Shown here one piece after another: positions 17,072 through 26,302 of a stretch of 64,000 nt of DNA (position 1 is its first letter; each line of letters begins with the position of its first letter). The stretch lies in contig CAXXIF010000005.1 of assembly GCA_963677375.2 (NCBI GenBank), positions 1 to 64,000 of the forward strand. The letters are read 5' to 3'. This DNA is from Pseudaeromonas sp963677375. GTDB taxonomy: Bacteria > Pseudomonadota > Gammaproteobacteria > Enterobacterales > Aeromonadaceae. Below the pieces are notes generated by a model. It had not been told where the DNA came from and did no database searches. It worked only from the letters and a program-made list of their open reading frames with translations. The translations under genes and the position numbers were made by a program.

Positions 17072-17752
17072 ATGATGACTAGCCGCACATATTTACCCAT
17101 GATGCTTTTGTTGCTGGCCGGTTGTACGTCACTGCCGAATGCGCCAAAGCCAGATGATCCTGCATTTTCACCGACCATTCCTGAGGAGGATGCGATCAAT
17201 GTCGATCCTAATGGGTCCATTTTTAATCAAGGGCAAGTCAACAGTATCTATTCCGATATCAAGGCCCATCGGGTCGGGGATCTGATTACAGTCCAGTTAT
17301 CGGAATCCACCACCGCCAAGAAGAATGCCAATTCCCAGCAGGGTAAAAGTTCAGACCTGGGTCTCAATGCCCTGAAGCTGGGGGGCGATACCGTGACTCT
17401 CAATGGCTACGATACCAGCGCCAGCATGGGCGGCACCAACAGCTTCAAAGGGCAATCCAAGGCAGATCAGAGCAACAGCCTGCAAGGCAACATCTCGGTC
17501 AGCGTAATTCGCGTCCTTCCCAACGGCAATCTGATGGTGCGCGGGGAAAAGTGGCTGATGTTGAATAATGGCAATGAATACATCCGTATCACCGGACTGC
17601 TTCGTTCCGAGGATGTGAATGCTGACAATACCGTGTTGTCGCAACGGATCGCTAACGCCCGGATCCAATACGGTGGCACCGGCGATTTTGCAAATAGCCA
17701 GGAACGTGGCTGGTTGGCACAGTTCTTCAATGGTCCCCTTAGTCCTTTCTAG
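17072..17752 (+). CDS. flgH: FlgH L-ring lipoprotein
   Basis: Outer-membrane L-ring lipoprotein. It has 226 residues with a lipobox (LLLLAGCTS; lipidated Cys at about residue 18). The body has LFQ-like NQGQVNSIYSDIKAHRVGDL, ITVQLSESTTAKKNANSQ, VIRVLPNGNLMVRGEKWLML and IRITGLLRSEDVNADNTVLS, all family motifs. Two tandem ATGs (17072, 17075) can start it. The stop overlaps the ribosome site of flgI. Confidence 0.96.
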   Translation: MMTSRTYLPMMLLLLAGCTSLPNAPKPDDPAFSPTIPEEDAINVDPNGSIFNQGQVNSIYSDIKAHRVGDLITVQLSESTTAKKNANSQQGKSSDLGLNALKLGGDTVTLNGYDTSASMGGTNSFKGQSKADQSNSLQGNISVSVIRVLPNGNLMVRGEKWLMLNNGNEYIRITGLLRSEDVNADNTVLSQRIANARIQYGGTGDFANSQERGWLAQFFNGPLSPF

Positions 17753-17761
17753 GAGATGGTC

Positions 17762-18859
17762 ATGAAATACCTCAAGTGGATGTGCATGCTGATGTTGCTG
17801 GGAGTGACTCTTCCCAGCGAAGCTGCACGGATCAAGGACCTGGCCCAGGTACAAGGGGTTCGAAGCAACCAGCTGATCGGCTACGGTCTGGTGGTAGGTC
17901 TGCCGGGCACCGGCGAAAAGAACAACGCTTTTTCCGAACAAACCTTCCGGACCATGTTGAATAATTTTGGCATCAAGGTGCCGGATAATCTCAAGCCGAA
18001 GATCAAGGATGTAGCGCCAGTGGCCGTGCATGCTGAATTGCCCGCCTTCTCCAAGCCCGGACAGACGATTGATGTCACCGTCTCGGCCATTGGTGAAGCC
18101 AAGAGCTTACGGGGCGGTACTCTGCTGCAAACCTTCCTCAAAGGGGTGGATGGCCGGGTCTATGCGCTGGCACAAGGCTCGCTGGTCGTTGGTGGTCTGG
18201 GGGCGGAAGGCGCTGATGGCTCCAAGGTTGTGATCAATACCCCGACGGTGGGCCGTATTCCCAATGGTGCCAGCGTCGAGCGGGAAGTGCCCAACTCCTT
18301 CAACAATGGCGATACCATCACCTTCAACCTCAATCGTTCTGACTTCACTACCGCCAAAAGAATGACGGATGTGATCAATGGTCTGGTCGGGGCCGATACG
18401 GCTCGGGCGCTGGATGCCACCTCAGTTCAGGTGTATGCACCACGTGATCCATCACAACGAGTTTCCTATCTGGCAACGCTGGAAAATCTGCAAGTCGATC
18501 CGGCGGATGAATCGGCGAAGATCATCGTCAATTCCCGTACCGGTACCATTGTCATCGGCAGTCAGGTCACGCTCAAACCCGCAGCTATTACCCATGGCGG
18601 GCTGACGGTGACCATCTCCGAAAAGCCCCAGGTTTCTCAACCGAACGCCTTCTCCAACGGTCAGACCACAACAGTGCCTAATTCCACGATCAATGTGCAG
18701 CAGGCGAACAGTCGCATGTTCAAGCTGGATACCGGCAATACGCTGGATGATCTGGTCCAGGCGATCAATCAAGTCGGGGTCGCTCCTGGCGATTTAATGG
18801 CCATCCTGGAGGCGTTGCAGCAAGCCGGCGCGTTACAGGGTGAACTGGTTATTCTCTAA
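17762..18859 (+). CDS. flgI: FlgI P-ring protein
   Basis: Periplasmic P-ring subunit, 365 residues with a signal peptide ending PSEAA. It has IKDLAQVQGVRSNQLIGYGL with VVGLPGTGEKN, then IVNSRTGTIVIGSQVTL and the C-terminal LDDLVQAINQVGVAPGDLMA with ILEALQQAGALQGEL. The ATG at 17762 is chosen over one at 17756 because AGGAG at 17751-17755 abuts the first but sits six bases before the second. Confidence 0.97.
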   Translation: MKYLKWMCMLMLLGVTLPSEAARIKDLAQVQGVRSNQLIGYGLVVGLPGTGEKNNAFSEQTFRTMLNNFGIKVPDNLKPKIKDVAPVAVHAELPAFSKPGQTIDVTVSAIGEAKSLRGGTLLQTFLKGVDGRVYALAQGSLVVGGLGAEGADGSKVVINTPTVGRIPNGASVEREVPNSFNNGDTITFNLNRSDFTTAKRMTDVINGLVGADTARALDATSVQVYAPRDPSQRVSYLATLENLQVDPADESAKIIVNSRTGTIVIGSQVTLKPAAITHGGLTVTISEKPQVSQPNAFSNGQTTTVPNSTINVQQANSRMFKLDTGNTLDDLVQAINQVGVAPGDLMAILEALQQAGALQGELVIL

Positions 18860-18882
18860 GTGCCGAAGTTCGGGGGGCGGAT

Positions 18883-19971
18883 ATGGACAAGCTGAAGACA
18901 GATGTAGGGCTGGTACAGGATATCCGTGGTCTGGATCAACTGCGTCAAATGAGTCACAAAGATCAGGCCAGCCAGCAACAAGCACTTGAGGCCGCCGCCC
19001 GACAGTTTGAATCCATTTTTAATCAGATGTGGGTTGGCAGTATGCGCCAGGCCAACGAATCCCTGGCACCGGAAAGCCCGCTCAATAGTCGTTACAGCCA
19101 GTTTTACCAAGGCATGCTGGATGAACAGATGACCTCCGGTATGGCGAGTCCAGGTGGTAGCAGCAGCTTGTCCAAACTGATTGTTAAACAATTCAGTAAG
19201 CAGTCTGCGGCGAGTGATGCCGATGCCACCCAGCCCCGTCAGTTGAAAATGCCGGAGGATCGGGTTCCTGTGATGCATCGCTTCGCTCGCTGGGAAGACC
19301 CTCGTAGTAGCCAACCAGCAGAAACTGGCGCGAATATTGCTAAAACAAAGAATGACCAGAATTTGACGTCAGCCAATGCGGAGAGAACCGTTGCTAACGG
19401 AGTCGCTGTCGCCGAGCGATTTGTCGCCCGGTTGGCCAAGATGGAAAGCAATTTCCAACGACCCGCAGCAACTGGAGCCGGTAACGGCGCATTCTCCTCT
19501 CCGCAGGAATTTGTCCGGCAACTGTTGCCAGCGGCACGTCAGGTTGCCAAACAGATCGGGCTTTCACCGGTGGCTTTGCTAGCTCAGGCGGCACTGGAAA
19601 CCGGATGGGGCAAGCACATGCTGCCTTCTGCTGATGGTTCATCGAGTCGCAATTTGTTCGGGGTCAAGGCGGGGAGTCAGTGGCAAGGTGCCAGTCATCA
19701 GGTGAGTAGTCTGGAGTACGAGAATGGTCAGCCGGTGATGCGTAAATCCGCGTTCCGCAACTATGACAATTTTTCCCAGAGTATGCAGGACTACGTGAAT
19801 CTGATTGGCACTCATGAACGGTACGGCAAGGCGCGGGAAGTGGCACATGATCCAGAGGCTTACTTCGATGCCTTGCAACAGGCGGGTTATGCCACAGATC
19901 CGCACTACGCGAAAAAATTGAAACAAATTCTGCACAGCGATGCGTTAAAGGATCTCTGGCAGAGCACCTAA
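18883..19971 (+). CDS. flgJ: FlgJ rod-capping protein with muramidase domain
   Basis: Two-domain protein of 362 residues. The N-terminal rod-cap domain (about 1-110) has AARQFESIFNQMWVGSMRQAN and FYQGMLDEQM. The C-terminal peptidoglycan hydrolase domain (about 205-360) has VALLAQAALETGWGKHM, where Glu is the expected catalytic residue, plus RNLFGVKAG and the C-terminal QAGYATDPHYAKKLKQIL. It opens the cell wall for the growing rod. The domains are joined by a low-complexity linker. Confidence 0.97.
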   Translation: MDKLKTDVGLVQDIRGLDQLRQMSHKDQASQQQALEAAARQFESIFNQMWVGSMRQANESLAPESPLNSRYSQFYQGMLDEQMTSGMASPGGSSSLSKLIVKQFSKQSAASDADATQPRQLKMPEDRVPVMHRFARWEDPRSSQPAETGANIAKTKNDQNLTSANAERTVANGVAVAERFVARLAKMESNFQRPAATGAGNGAFSSPQEFVRQLLPAARQVAKQIGLSPVALLAQAALETGWGKHMLPSADGSSSRNLFGVKAGSQWQGASHQVSSLEYENGQPVMRKSAFRNYDNFSQSMQDYVNLIGTHERYGKAREVAHDPEAYFDALQQAGYATDPHYAKKLKQILHSDALKDLWQST

Positions 19972-19988
19972 CTCAAAGGAGACGAATC

Positions 19989-20120
19989 ATGTTGTGCCAA
20001 TTCACCGCCAGCAAGCAGTCAGACCAATATCGGCTGAATGGGCGGAGTGCCAACCGGATTCATTTCTGTAGTGCCCGCTACGGGCGAGTCAGCTTCCAGG
20101 GAGACATGCATCATGGCTGA
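19989..20120 (+). CDS. possible 43-residue small ORF before flgK
   Basis: An ATG seven bases after GGAG opens a 43-codon frame beginning MLCQFTASKQSDQYRLNGRS and ending eight bases inside flgK. The ribosome site is better than many in the window and the frame fills most of the flgJ-flgK gap. I recognise no family, it has no signal or membrane segment, and its codon use is not clearly coding. It might couple translation into flgK or be chance. Confidence 0.3.
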   Translation: MLCQFTASKQSDQYRLNGRSANRIHFCSARYGRVSFQGDMHHG

Positions 20121-22218
20121 TCTGTTGCAGATAGGTCTTACCGGCCTGAATGTATCCCAAACTGGCTTGACCACGACCGGCCACAACATCTCCAACATCA
20201 ATAACAAGAGTTATAGCCGTCAGGTGATGACAGCGGACACGCTGGGCAGCCAACGGATTGGTAACTCTTTTCTGGGGAGCGGTGCTCAGGTCAAGGCGAT
20301 TGAACGTCAATATGACCAATTTGCCTACCGAGAGAACCTGATTAACACCACAAGTCAAAAATATTATGAAACTAAGTATGTACAGGCGCAGCAGCTGGAT
20401 TCGTTGCTGACAAGCGATACTACCTCTGTTTCAGCGAGTATGTTGACCACGTTCGACTCCATGAATGGAGTGGCCGATCATCCAAATACTCTGGAAGCGA
20501 GAAAGGTGTTCCTGCGCGATGCCGGGAACATGACCAGCACCTTCAACCGTCTGTATGATCAAATGCAGCTGCAATATGACAGCACCAATGATGACATCAG
20601 TAAAACGGTGACCCAGCTCAACACCTTGGCCAGCTCCTTGGCTGATGTGAATAATTCCATCTTGACTGCTTTGGGCGGAGATCCGAACCGCAGTGCCAAT
20701 GATCTGTTCGATCAACGGGACGAGTTGGTTCGCCAGGTCAGCGAAATTGCCAATGTTTCTGTGATCCCGCAAGCCAATGGTATGGTCAATGTCTCTATTG
20801 GTACCGGCCAACCTCTGGTGCTGGGCGCACAGGCCACGACCTTCGGTGTGGCGATTGGCAATCCAGATCCACAGCACATAGGTCTGGTGATCGAGACGGG
20901 GGCAGCCAAGGTGCCGCTGGATGGCTCTGTGATTGGCGGCAAGTTGCAGTCGCTCTTCGAGTTTCGGGATCAGGTACTAGAGCCGGGAATGGATGAATTG
21001 GGACTCAATGCGCTGGCGATTGCGCATTCCATCAATGAACAACAAAAGCAGGGGCAGGATCTGGATGGTCAGATTGGTGGCCCGCTGTTTACCGATTTTA
21101 ATTCCACCACTAGCCAACACACTCGGGTTCTCAGTCACGCTGATGGTCTAGGTACAGCCACCTTGGGTGTGCGCATCGATGATCTGGGCAGTCTCTCGGG
21201 GAATGAATTTGAGCTGAAAGTCACCACCTTCAATGCTGGGCCTCCCCAGCAAATCCAGTTTTCCATGACCGACAAGACGACAGGGCAGGTGCAGACACTG
21301 CCAGCTGCCGGACCTCTGGATCTGTCGACCGATCAGCGGGTGGATGTACCGGGAGCCGGTTTTTCAATCGGCATCGAGAGCATTGATCTTGCGGATCCGG
21401 TTCAGGTTGGTAAGACCTTTACCCTGCGGCCGACTCGTACGGCGGCTCAAGATATAGCCGTGATTGAGTCGGACCCGCGCAAGGTTGCCGCTGCCGACGC
21501 TGAAGTGAAAGTTGCGACCTCAGCCACCAACACTGGTAGTAGTAAGCTGACCGTCAAGAGCATGAATGATCGCAGTGATGCTCTTTACCCCAGCAAGGAT
21601 AACCCCTACACAGTTGCTTTCACCGGAGTGAATGCGGGTCCACCGACTGTCTATGAATATGAAATGCGGGATAAAAACGGGGTCGTGTTGACGGTGCCGC
21701 CAGGAGCCAGCTACACGGTCACCGATAATACCGGGGCGGCGTTGACGCTGAACCCGGGAGACCCATTAACCGGTTTGGGGGTTGTCCTTGACCCGCTGAC
21801 CCAGCGTCAAACCGTTGACCTCGCCGGCATCACCCTGGAATTGGATGGCGCTCCGGCGGTCAATGACAGTTTTACGCTGAGTTTTAATCAGACTGCCGAT
21901 GGGGATAACCGCAATGCCTTGGCCATCGCCGGGCTCCAGACCCAAAAGTTGCTCAAGAGCGGGAAGCAGACCTTTCAGGATAATTATGCGGCCCTGGGCT
22001 CCGAGATTGGTTCTGTGACCAAGAATGCCAAAACCAGCATGGATGCCTCTGAAGCACTCCTGGAGCAGAGTTCGACCCGGGTGCTCGCGACTGCCGGAGT
22101 TAGTCTGGATGAGGAGGCGGCGAACCTGATCAAGTTTCAACAGAGCTATAGCGCCTCGGCTCGGGTCATTACCGTGGCCGGTGAATTGTTCAGCACCCTG
22201 CTACAGTCCTTTCATTAG
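20113..22218 (+). CDS. flgK: FlgK hook-filament junction protein (HAP1)
   Basis: Junction protein of 701 residues between hook and filament, exported with FlgN. The N-terminus has LLQIGLTGLNVSQTGLTTTG and HNISNINNKSYSRQ. The centre has NDLFDQRDELVRQVSEIANV, and the C-terminus has VSLDEEAANLIKFQQSYSAS and ARVITVAGELFSTLL. The middle is expanded relative to the roughly 550-residue enteric form, adding surface domains. The ATG at MADLLQIG is chosen by homology over a start 25 codons upstream. Confidence 0.96.
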   Translation: MADLLQIGLTGLNVSQTGLTTTGHNISNINNKSYSRQVMTADTLGSQRIGNSFLGSGAQVKAIERQYDQFAYRENLINTTSQKYYETKYVQAQQLDSLLTSDTTSVSASMLTTFDSMNGVADHPNTLEARKVFLRDAGNMTSTFNRLYDQMQLQYDSTNDDISKTVTQLNTLASSLADVNNSILTALGGDPNRSANDLFDQRDELVRQVSEIANVSVIPQANGMVNVSIGTGQPLVLGAQATTFGVAIGNPDPQHIGLVIETGAAKVPLDGSVIGGKLQSLFEFRDQVLEPGMDELGLNALAIAHSINEQQKQGQDLDGQIGGPLFTDFNSTTSQHTRVLSHADGLGTATLGVRIDDLGSLSGNEFELKVTTFNAGPPQQIQFSMTDKTTGQVQTLPAAGPLDLSTDQRVDVPGAGFSIGIESIDLADPVQVGKTFTLRPTRTAAQDIAVIESDPRKVAAADAEVKVATSATNTGSSKLTVKSMNDRSDALYPSKDNPYTVAFTGVNAGPPTVYEYEMRDKNGVVLTVPPGASYTVTDNTGAALTLNPGDPLTGLGVVLDPLTQRQTVDLAGITLELDGAPAVNDSFTLSFNQTADGDNRNALAIAGLQTQKLLKSGKQTFQDNYAALGSEIGSVTKNAKTSMDASEALLEQSSTRVLATAGVSLDEEAANLIKFQQSYSASARVITVAGELFSTLLQSFH

Positions 22219-22237
22219 TTATATTACCTTCCTTTTC

Positions 22238-22280
22238 TTCTGTTTCCCCCGGCAACCCCTAGTGACCGGGGAAAACAGAA
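22238..22280 (+). terminator. hairpin after flgK
   Basis: TTCTGTTTCCCCCGG pairs with CCGGGGAAAACAGAA (one mismatch) around a 13-base loop. No clean T-tract follows, but the sequence is A/T-rich. Confidence 0.5.
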
Positions 22281-22330
22281 CTATAAAAATTATTCCTTTT
22301 AAATCAGTAAAATAAATCAATTTTCCTGAT

Positions 22331-22346
22331 TGGCCTAATTCCTGCA
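22331..22346 (+). promoter_or_regulatory. candidate sigma-54 promoter for flgL
   Basis: TGGCCT-N5-CTGCA with GG and GC ten bases apart, 41 bases before flgL and after the flgK hairpin. Confidence 0.5.
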
Positions 22347-22386
22347 TTGTTCTGGGTATGAACAGAATCATGACAGGAGTCCGGCG

Positions 22387-23907
22387 GTGAGAGTCCCTAC
22401 CCAGACATTCTTCAATCGCGGCATAGGTTCGGTGATAAGTCACCAGGCCAAGCTGAATGAACAGAACACCTATATCTCGGCGCAGAAGAAGGTGATCACG
22501 GCTTCCGATGATCCTGTGGCATTTTCGACCATCCAGCGGCTGAAGCAGGATCTGTCGATTACGGCGACGCAAAAAAATAACAGCGATCTGGCCGAGAACG
22601 CCAATGCTTTGGAAGAGACGTCGTTGGATCAGGGCGAGAACCTGATGCAACGGGCGCGCGAATTGCTGGTGGCTTCCGGCAACGGTACCTACGATGCCAA
22701 GGCTCGGGAATCTGTGGCCAAGGAGCTGGAGCAGATCCGTAAGGAATTGATTGGTGTCGCGAATAGCCGTGATGCCAATGGTCAGTACATCTTTGCCGGT
22801 TTCAAAGTCGACACTCAACCGTTCCAGGTCAATGAGTTTGGCTCTGTGGATTACCACGGCGACGACGGGATTCGTAATTATCAGGTCGGTAACTCGGTTC
22901 AGGTCGCGGGGAACGATCCCGGCTCCAATGTTTTCGTCAATATCCCGACCGGTAACGGCACATTTTTGGCGACGGCCAATGCCGCCAACAAAGGTTCCGG
23001 GGTGATCGACGAAGGGACAGTGGTTGATCCTGTGCTGTTTAACGCGGCTGCCGGTGAAACTTACACCCTGAGCTTTAATGCGCCTGCCCCCGGTGCTGAT
23101 GTGGAATACCGGGTCTACGGCATGAAACCGGGAGTTGTCACCGGCAATGCCACGGTAAAAATTGCCGCTATCGACAGCAATGACCCGAATTTTGCCACCG
23201 TAGCCCCCTCCGCCATCTATCCGGATACCTCGGGGCCAACCGGCAACAACGTTGCCGTGTTATTCAACGAAAGTCCGGTGGGTTCCGGCTTATATGACGT
23301 CACCGTCAACGGGGTGACGGCTGCGCCGCAATACGATACCGCCAATACCAATGCGCAGAAGATTGGTGTCGATGGCATCAGTCTGGAAATTGACGGTCTG
23401 CCGAAAACGGGTGACGGCTACACCCTGACCCAGTATGTCGGTGCCACGCCATATCAGAGTGAGCAGGATATCGAATTCAACGGTATCAAGACCCAGGTCA
23501 AGGGAACCCCCCTGGATCAGGACAATCTGTCGCTGGAGCCCAGTGGCAAACAGGATCTGTTCGCCACACTGCAACAGGCCATCGACGCGCTGCGTACCCC
23601 AGGCGAGAACGATACTGCCGAGTCCAAGCGGAATATGAGCCTGAATGCCGCCAAATTACAGTTGGACAGTGCCTTCGACGTCGTGAAATTGACGCGTGCC
23701 GATGTCGGTGCCCGGCTCAATACCATCGACTCCCAGCGGGAAGCCAGTGCCGATTACGAATTGGCCTCCAAGAAGGTGCTTTCCCAGCTGGAAGACCTAG
23801 ATATGCAGAAGGCCATCTCCGATTTTCAACTGGAAACAACCACCCTGCAGGTGTCCCAGAAGATGTTCACCATGGTGCAGGATCTGAACTTATTTAAGTA
23901 CATGTAA
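22387..23907 (+). CDS. flgL: FlgL hook-filament junction protein (HAP3)
   Basis: Second junction protein, 506 residues, longer than the roughly 310-residue enteric form because of an inserted central region (about 170-380). The N-terminus has RVPTQTFFNRGIGSVISHQ and KVITASDDPVAFSTIQRL, and the C-terminus has LSQLEDLDMQKAISDFQLE with TTLQVSQKMFTMVQ. It is read from GTG after ACAGGAG. It has its own candidate sigma-54 site. Confidence 0.95.
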   Translation: MRVPTQTFFNRGIGSVISHQAKLNEQNTYISAQKKVITASDDPVAFSTIQRLKQDLSITATQKNNSDLAENANALEETSLDQGENLMQRARELLVASGNGTYDAKARESVAKELEQIRKELIGVANSRDANGQYIFAGFKVDTQPFQVNEFGSVDYHGDDGIRNYQVGNSVQVAGNDPGSNVFVNIPTGNGTFLATANAANKGSGVIDEGTVVDPVLFNAAAGETYTLSFNAPAPGADVEYRVYGMKPGVVTGNATVKIAAIDSNDPNFATVAPSAIYPDTSGPTGNNVAVLFNESPVGSGLYDVTVNGVTAAPQYDTANTNAQKIGVDGISLEIDGLPKTGDGYTLTQYVGATPYQSEQDIEFNGIKTQVKGTPLDQDNLSLEPSGKQDLFATLQQAIDALRTPGENDTAESKRNMSLNAAKLQLDSAFDVVKLTRADVGARLNTIDSQREASADYELASKKVLSQLEDLDMQKAISDFQLETTTLQVSQKMFTMVQDLNLFKYM

Positions 23908-23912
23908 AAACT

Positions 23913-23928
23913 TGGCACACAAATAGCA
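23913..23928 (+). promoter_or_regulatory. sigma-54 promoter for flagellin 1
   Basis: TGGCAC-N5-TAGCA with GG and GC ten bases apart, starting six bases after the flgL stop and about 90 bases before the flagellin start. Confidence 0.6.
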
Positions 23929-24017
23929 TTAATTACATCGACAGCGAAAAACCGGCACGTTTGCAGCACTTGATAGCCGGTTCCCTGCAGATTCGAGCAG
24001 ATAACTAGGAGCAAACC

Positions 24018-25937
24018 ATGCCTCAAGTCATTAACACCAATATCATGTCGTTGAATGCTCAACGGCAACTGGATAAATCTCAGCGTGCGCAAAACCAGGC
24101 GATGGAACGTCTTTCTTCTGGTCTGCGCGTCAACAGCGCCAAAGATGATGCCGCCGGTCTCTCCATAGCCACAGGCATGGAATCCCAGACTCGGGGTCTG
24201 AACCAGGCAATCCGTAATGCCAATGATGGTATCTCCATGGCTCAGACCGCTGAAGGCGCTATGGATGAGATGACCAACATCATGCAACGGATGCGGGAAC
24301 TGGCGGTTCAATCAGCGAACGATACCAACTCCTCTTCTAACCGGGCCTCGATCCAGAAAGAAGTCGACCAGCTCTACTCCGAGCTGGATCGGATTGCCAA
24401 CACCACCCAATTCAACGGCGTCGTGCTGTTGAACGGCAGTGCCGGCCAAACCAATCTGCAGATCGGTGCCAACGCCGGTGAAAGCCTGTCATTCAGCATT
24501 GATGCAGTCACTTCCAAGGACTTGAATCTGAATGCGGTCTCAGGCCTGGGCGAGTTGAATGGTGGCCGTATTGATTCTACCGCCAACATTACGGCCAGCT
24601 CCATTACCATTAATGGCGTGATCATCAGTGCCAATGGGCAGATGAGTGCTGGCGTTATGGAGACGGCCATTAATGCGAAGAAAGGGTTAACCGGTGTAAC
24701 CGCTAACGCCTATAACGTGTTGAATGGGACGGGCAACCAGAATGGTGTGACTTCCGGCTTGTCGATCAACGGTACTGTACTTGGCGCCACAGCTTCAATG
24801 CAAGACTTGGTCAATCAGATCAACCAGGCTGTGCCAGGTGTGGTGGCGACTATCGATAAGCAAGGTGGTCTGTCTTTGACTAACGATACCGGTGCTGCGA
24901 TCACTGTTGCTTCGGGTGCGCAAATTGGTTTGGTGGACGGTACCTATGGTGGCTACCTCAGTCTGACCAGCGCAGATGGCAGTGAAATCAAGACCGGGAT
25001 CATATCATCCACTGGCACCACGGCGGATCTGCAAGCGATTGGTTTCAATGCTTCAAGTGGATCAGATGATGTTCAAGGTGGCAGTGTACTCACCACGGCA
25101 GTAGCGGCAAATGATGGCATAAAAATTAACGGCATCGAGTTGGGTGCGGTTACGGGTACATCCGCAGCTGACAAGGCATTTGCTATCAATGCACTGCGTG
25201 ATAAAACGGGTGTTGAGGCTTCGGCCAAGACCGAAGTAACACTGAGTCTGGCTGTGTCTAACGTGGCTGCTGCTGCTGATATGACCATTAACGGGACCCA
25301 GATTGATTTAACGACTGCGACGACGCTCGACTCCGCCATTAGTCTGATCAATCAGGCGGGATTGGCGGGTATTGTTGCTTCGGCAGATAAGACTACGGGT
25401 CAGTTGGTGCTGACCTCCCAGTCTGGGCAGGATATACGTCTGACTACCGCAAACAACGTGGTCTCCAGTAACTTTAACAGCTCGATCTTTGCCGGTGAGA
25501 TTACTCTCAAGGGGGATAACGGCCGGGATGTGGTCATCACTAGTAACGCTTCTGATCAGGCTGCACAGGCGGCGGCGCTGGATAAACTGGGACTTACCTC
25601 TCAGGGCGGCGACGAAACAGCGGTTGGTATCGGTTTAAGTGTGCTGACAGCCACCAATGCCAGTAACACCATCGAGCGGATCGATGATGCGCTGAACAAA
25701 ATTTCAGACTCTCGATCGAATCTTGGTGCGGTGCAGAACCGTCTGACCTCTACCATTTCCAACTTGGCTAACGTGTCGCAAAACACGGCGGCAGCCAAGT
25801 CACGGATCATGGATGCCGACTTTGCTGCGGAAACTTCACAAATGAGTAAGGCGCAGGTACTGCAGCAAGCGGGGACCGCCATGCTGGCGCAAGCCAACGC
25901 CAGTAACCAGAGCGTCCTTTCCCTGCTCAAGGGATAA
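24018..25937 (+). CDS. flagellin 1 (large polar flagellin)
   Basis: Filament subunit of 639 residues. Conserved D0/D1 ends: NTNIMSLNAQRQLDKSQ, RLSSGLRVNSAKDDAAGLSI and the C-terminal SRIMDADFAAETSQMSKAQV with LQQAGTAMLAQANASNQSVL. The central 180-530 region is Ser/Thr/Ala-rich and carries two to three flagellin-IN-like repeats (for example INGTVLGATASMQDLVNQIN), a plausible target for O-glycosylation by the nearby Maf/legionaminic system. It is preceded by a sigma-54 site, unlike its neighbour, so it may be the flagellin needed first, as FlaA is in Vibrio. The closest relative in the window is flagellin 2. Confidence 0.95.
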   Translation: MPQVINTNIMSLNAQRQLDKSQRAQNQAMERLSSGLRVNSAKDDAAGLSIATGMESQTRGLNQAIRNANDGISMAQTAEGAMDEMTNIMQRMRELAVQSANDTNSSSNRASIQKEVDQLYSELDRIANTTQFNGVVLLNGSAGQTNLQIGANAGESLSFSIDAVTSKDLNLNAVSGLGELNGGRIDSTANITASSITINGVIISANGQMSAGVMETAINAKKGLTGVTANAYNVLNGTGNQNGVTSGLSINGTVLGATASMQDLVNQINQAVPGVVATIDKQGGLSLTNDTGAAITVASGAQIGLVDGTYGGYLSLTSADGSEIKTGIISSTGTTADLQAIGFNASSGSDDVQGGSVLTTAVAANDGIKINGIELGAVTGTSAADKAFAINALRDKTGVEASAKTEVTLSLAVSNVAAAADMTINGTQIDLTTATTLDSAISLINQAGLAGIVASADKTTGQLVLTSQSGQDIRLTTANNVVSSNFNSSIFAGEITLKGDNGRDVVITSNASDQAAQAAALDKLGLTSQGGDETAVGIGLSVLTATNASNTIERIDDALNKISDSRSNLGAVQNRLTSTISNLANVSQNTAAAKSRIMDADFAAETSQMSKAQVLQQAGTAMLAQANASNQSVLSLLKG

Positions 25938-25973
25938 CAGGCATCAGGGGTTACTGTCGCTCCTGTCTGCTCG

Positions 25974-26002
25974 AAACAGCCCGGCCTTGTGCCGGGCTGT
26001 TT
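25974..26002 (+). terminator. terminator after flagellin 1
   Basis: A 12-bp perfect stem AAACAGCCCGGC/GCCGGGCTGTTT with a 5-base loop, followed by GTTTT. Confidence 0.9.
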
Positions 26003-26212
26003 GTTTTCCAGGCTTTATAGCCTCGGCAACTTCTTGCCGTTTCTCGAAAAATGATTTGCCGCCAGATGAAGCGCTCAGGCCCAGTCACTTTGACGCCCGA
26101 AGTGAAATGTCGTCGTTTTTTTGATCCTTATCGAATTTTATTCCTCAAGCTTTTATCTTCATCGTCGATAAACAGGGTGCAAGGTAGTTGCGAGGCTGGT
26201 GAAAAAAAGAGT

Positions 26213-26239
26213 TAAAGCTTTTGCCGCCCTTGTCGATAA
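26213..26239 (+). promoter_or_regulatory. sigma-28 promoter for flagellin 2
   Basis: TAAAGCTT-N11-GTCGATAA, seven of eight bases in each box with exact 11-base spacing, about 65 bases before the start codon. Confidence 0.88.
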
Positions 26240-26302
26240 CCTCAATGACATTACCAAGGCGCCTTAACTTTCCGGGCGTGAAGCGAGATAGGAGTAAATA
26301 TT

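Larger units (their letters stand above)
25938..26302. other. 365-base region between the two flagellin genes
   Basis: Contains a terminator for flagellin 1 near its left end and a sigma-28 promoter for flagellin 2 near its right end, listed separately. I see no gene between them. Confidence 0.7.
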
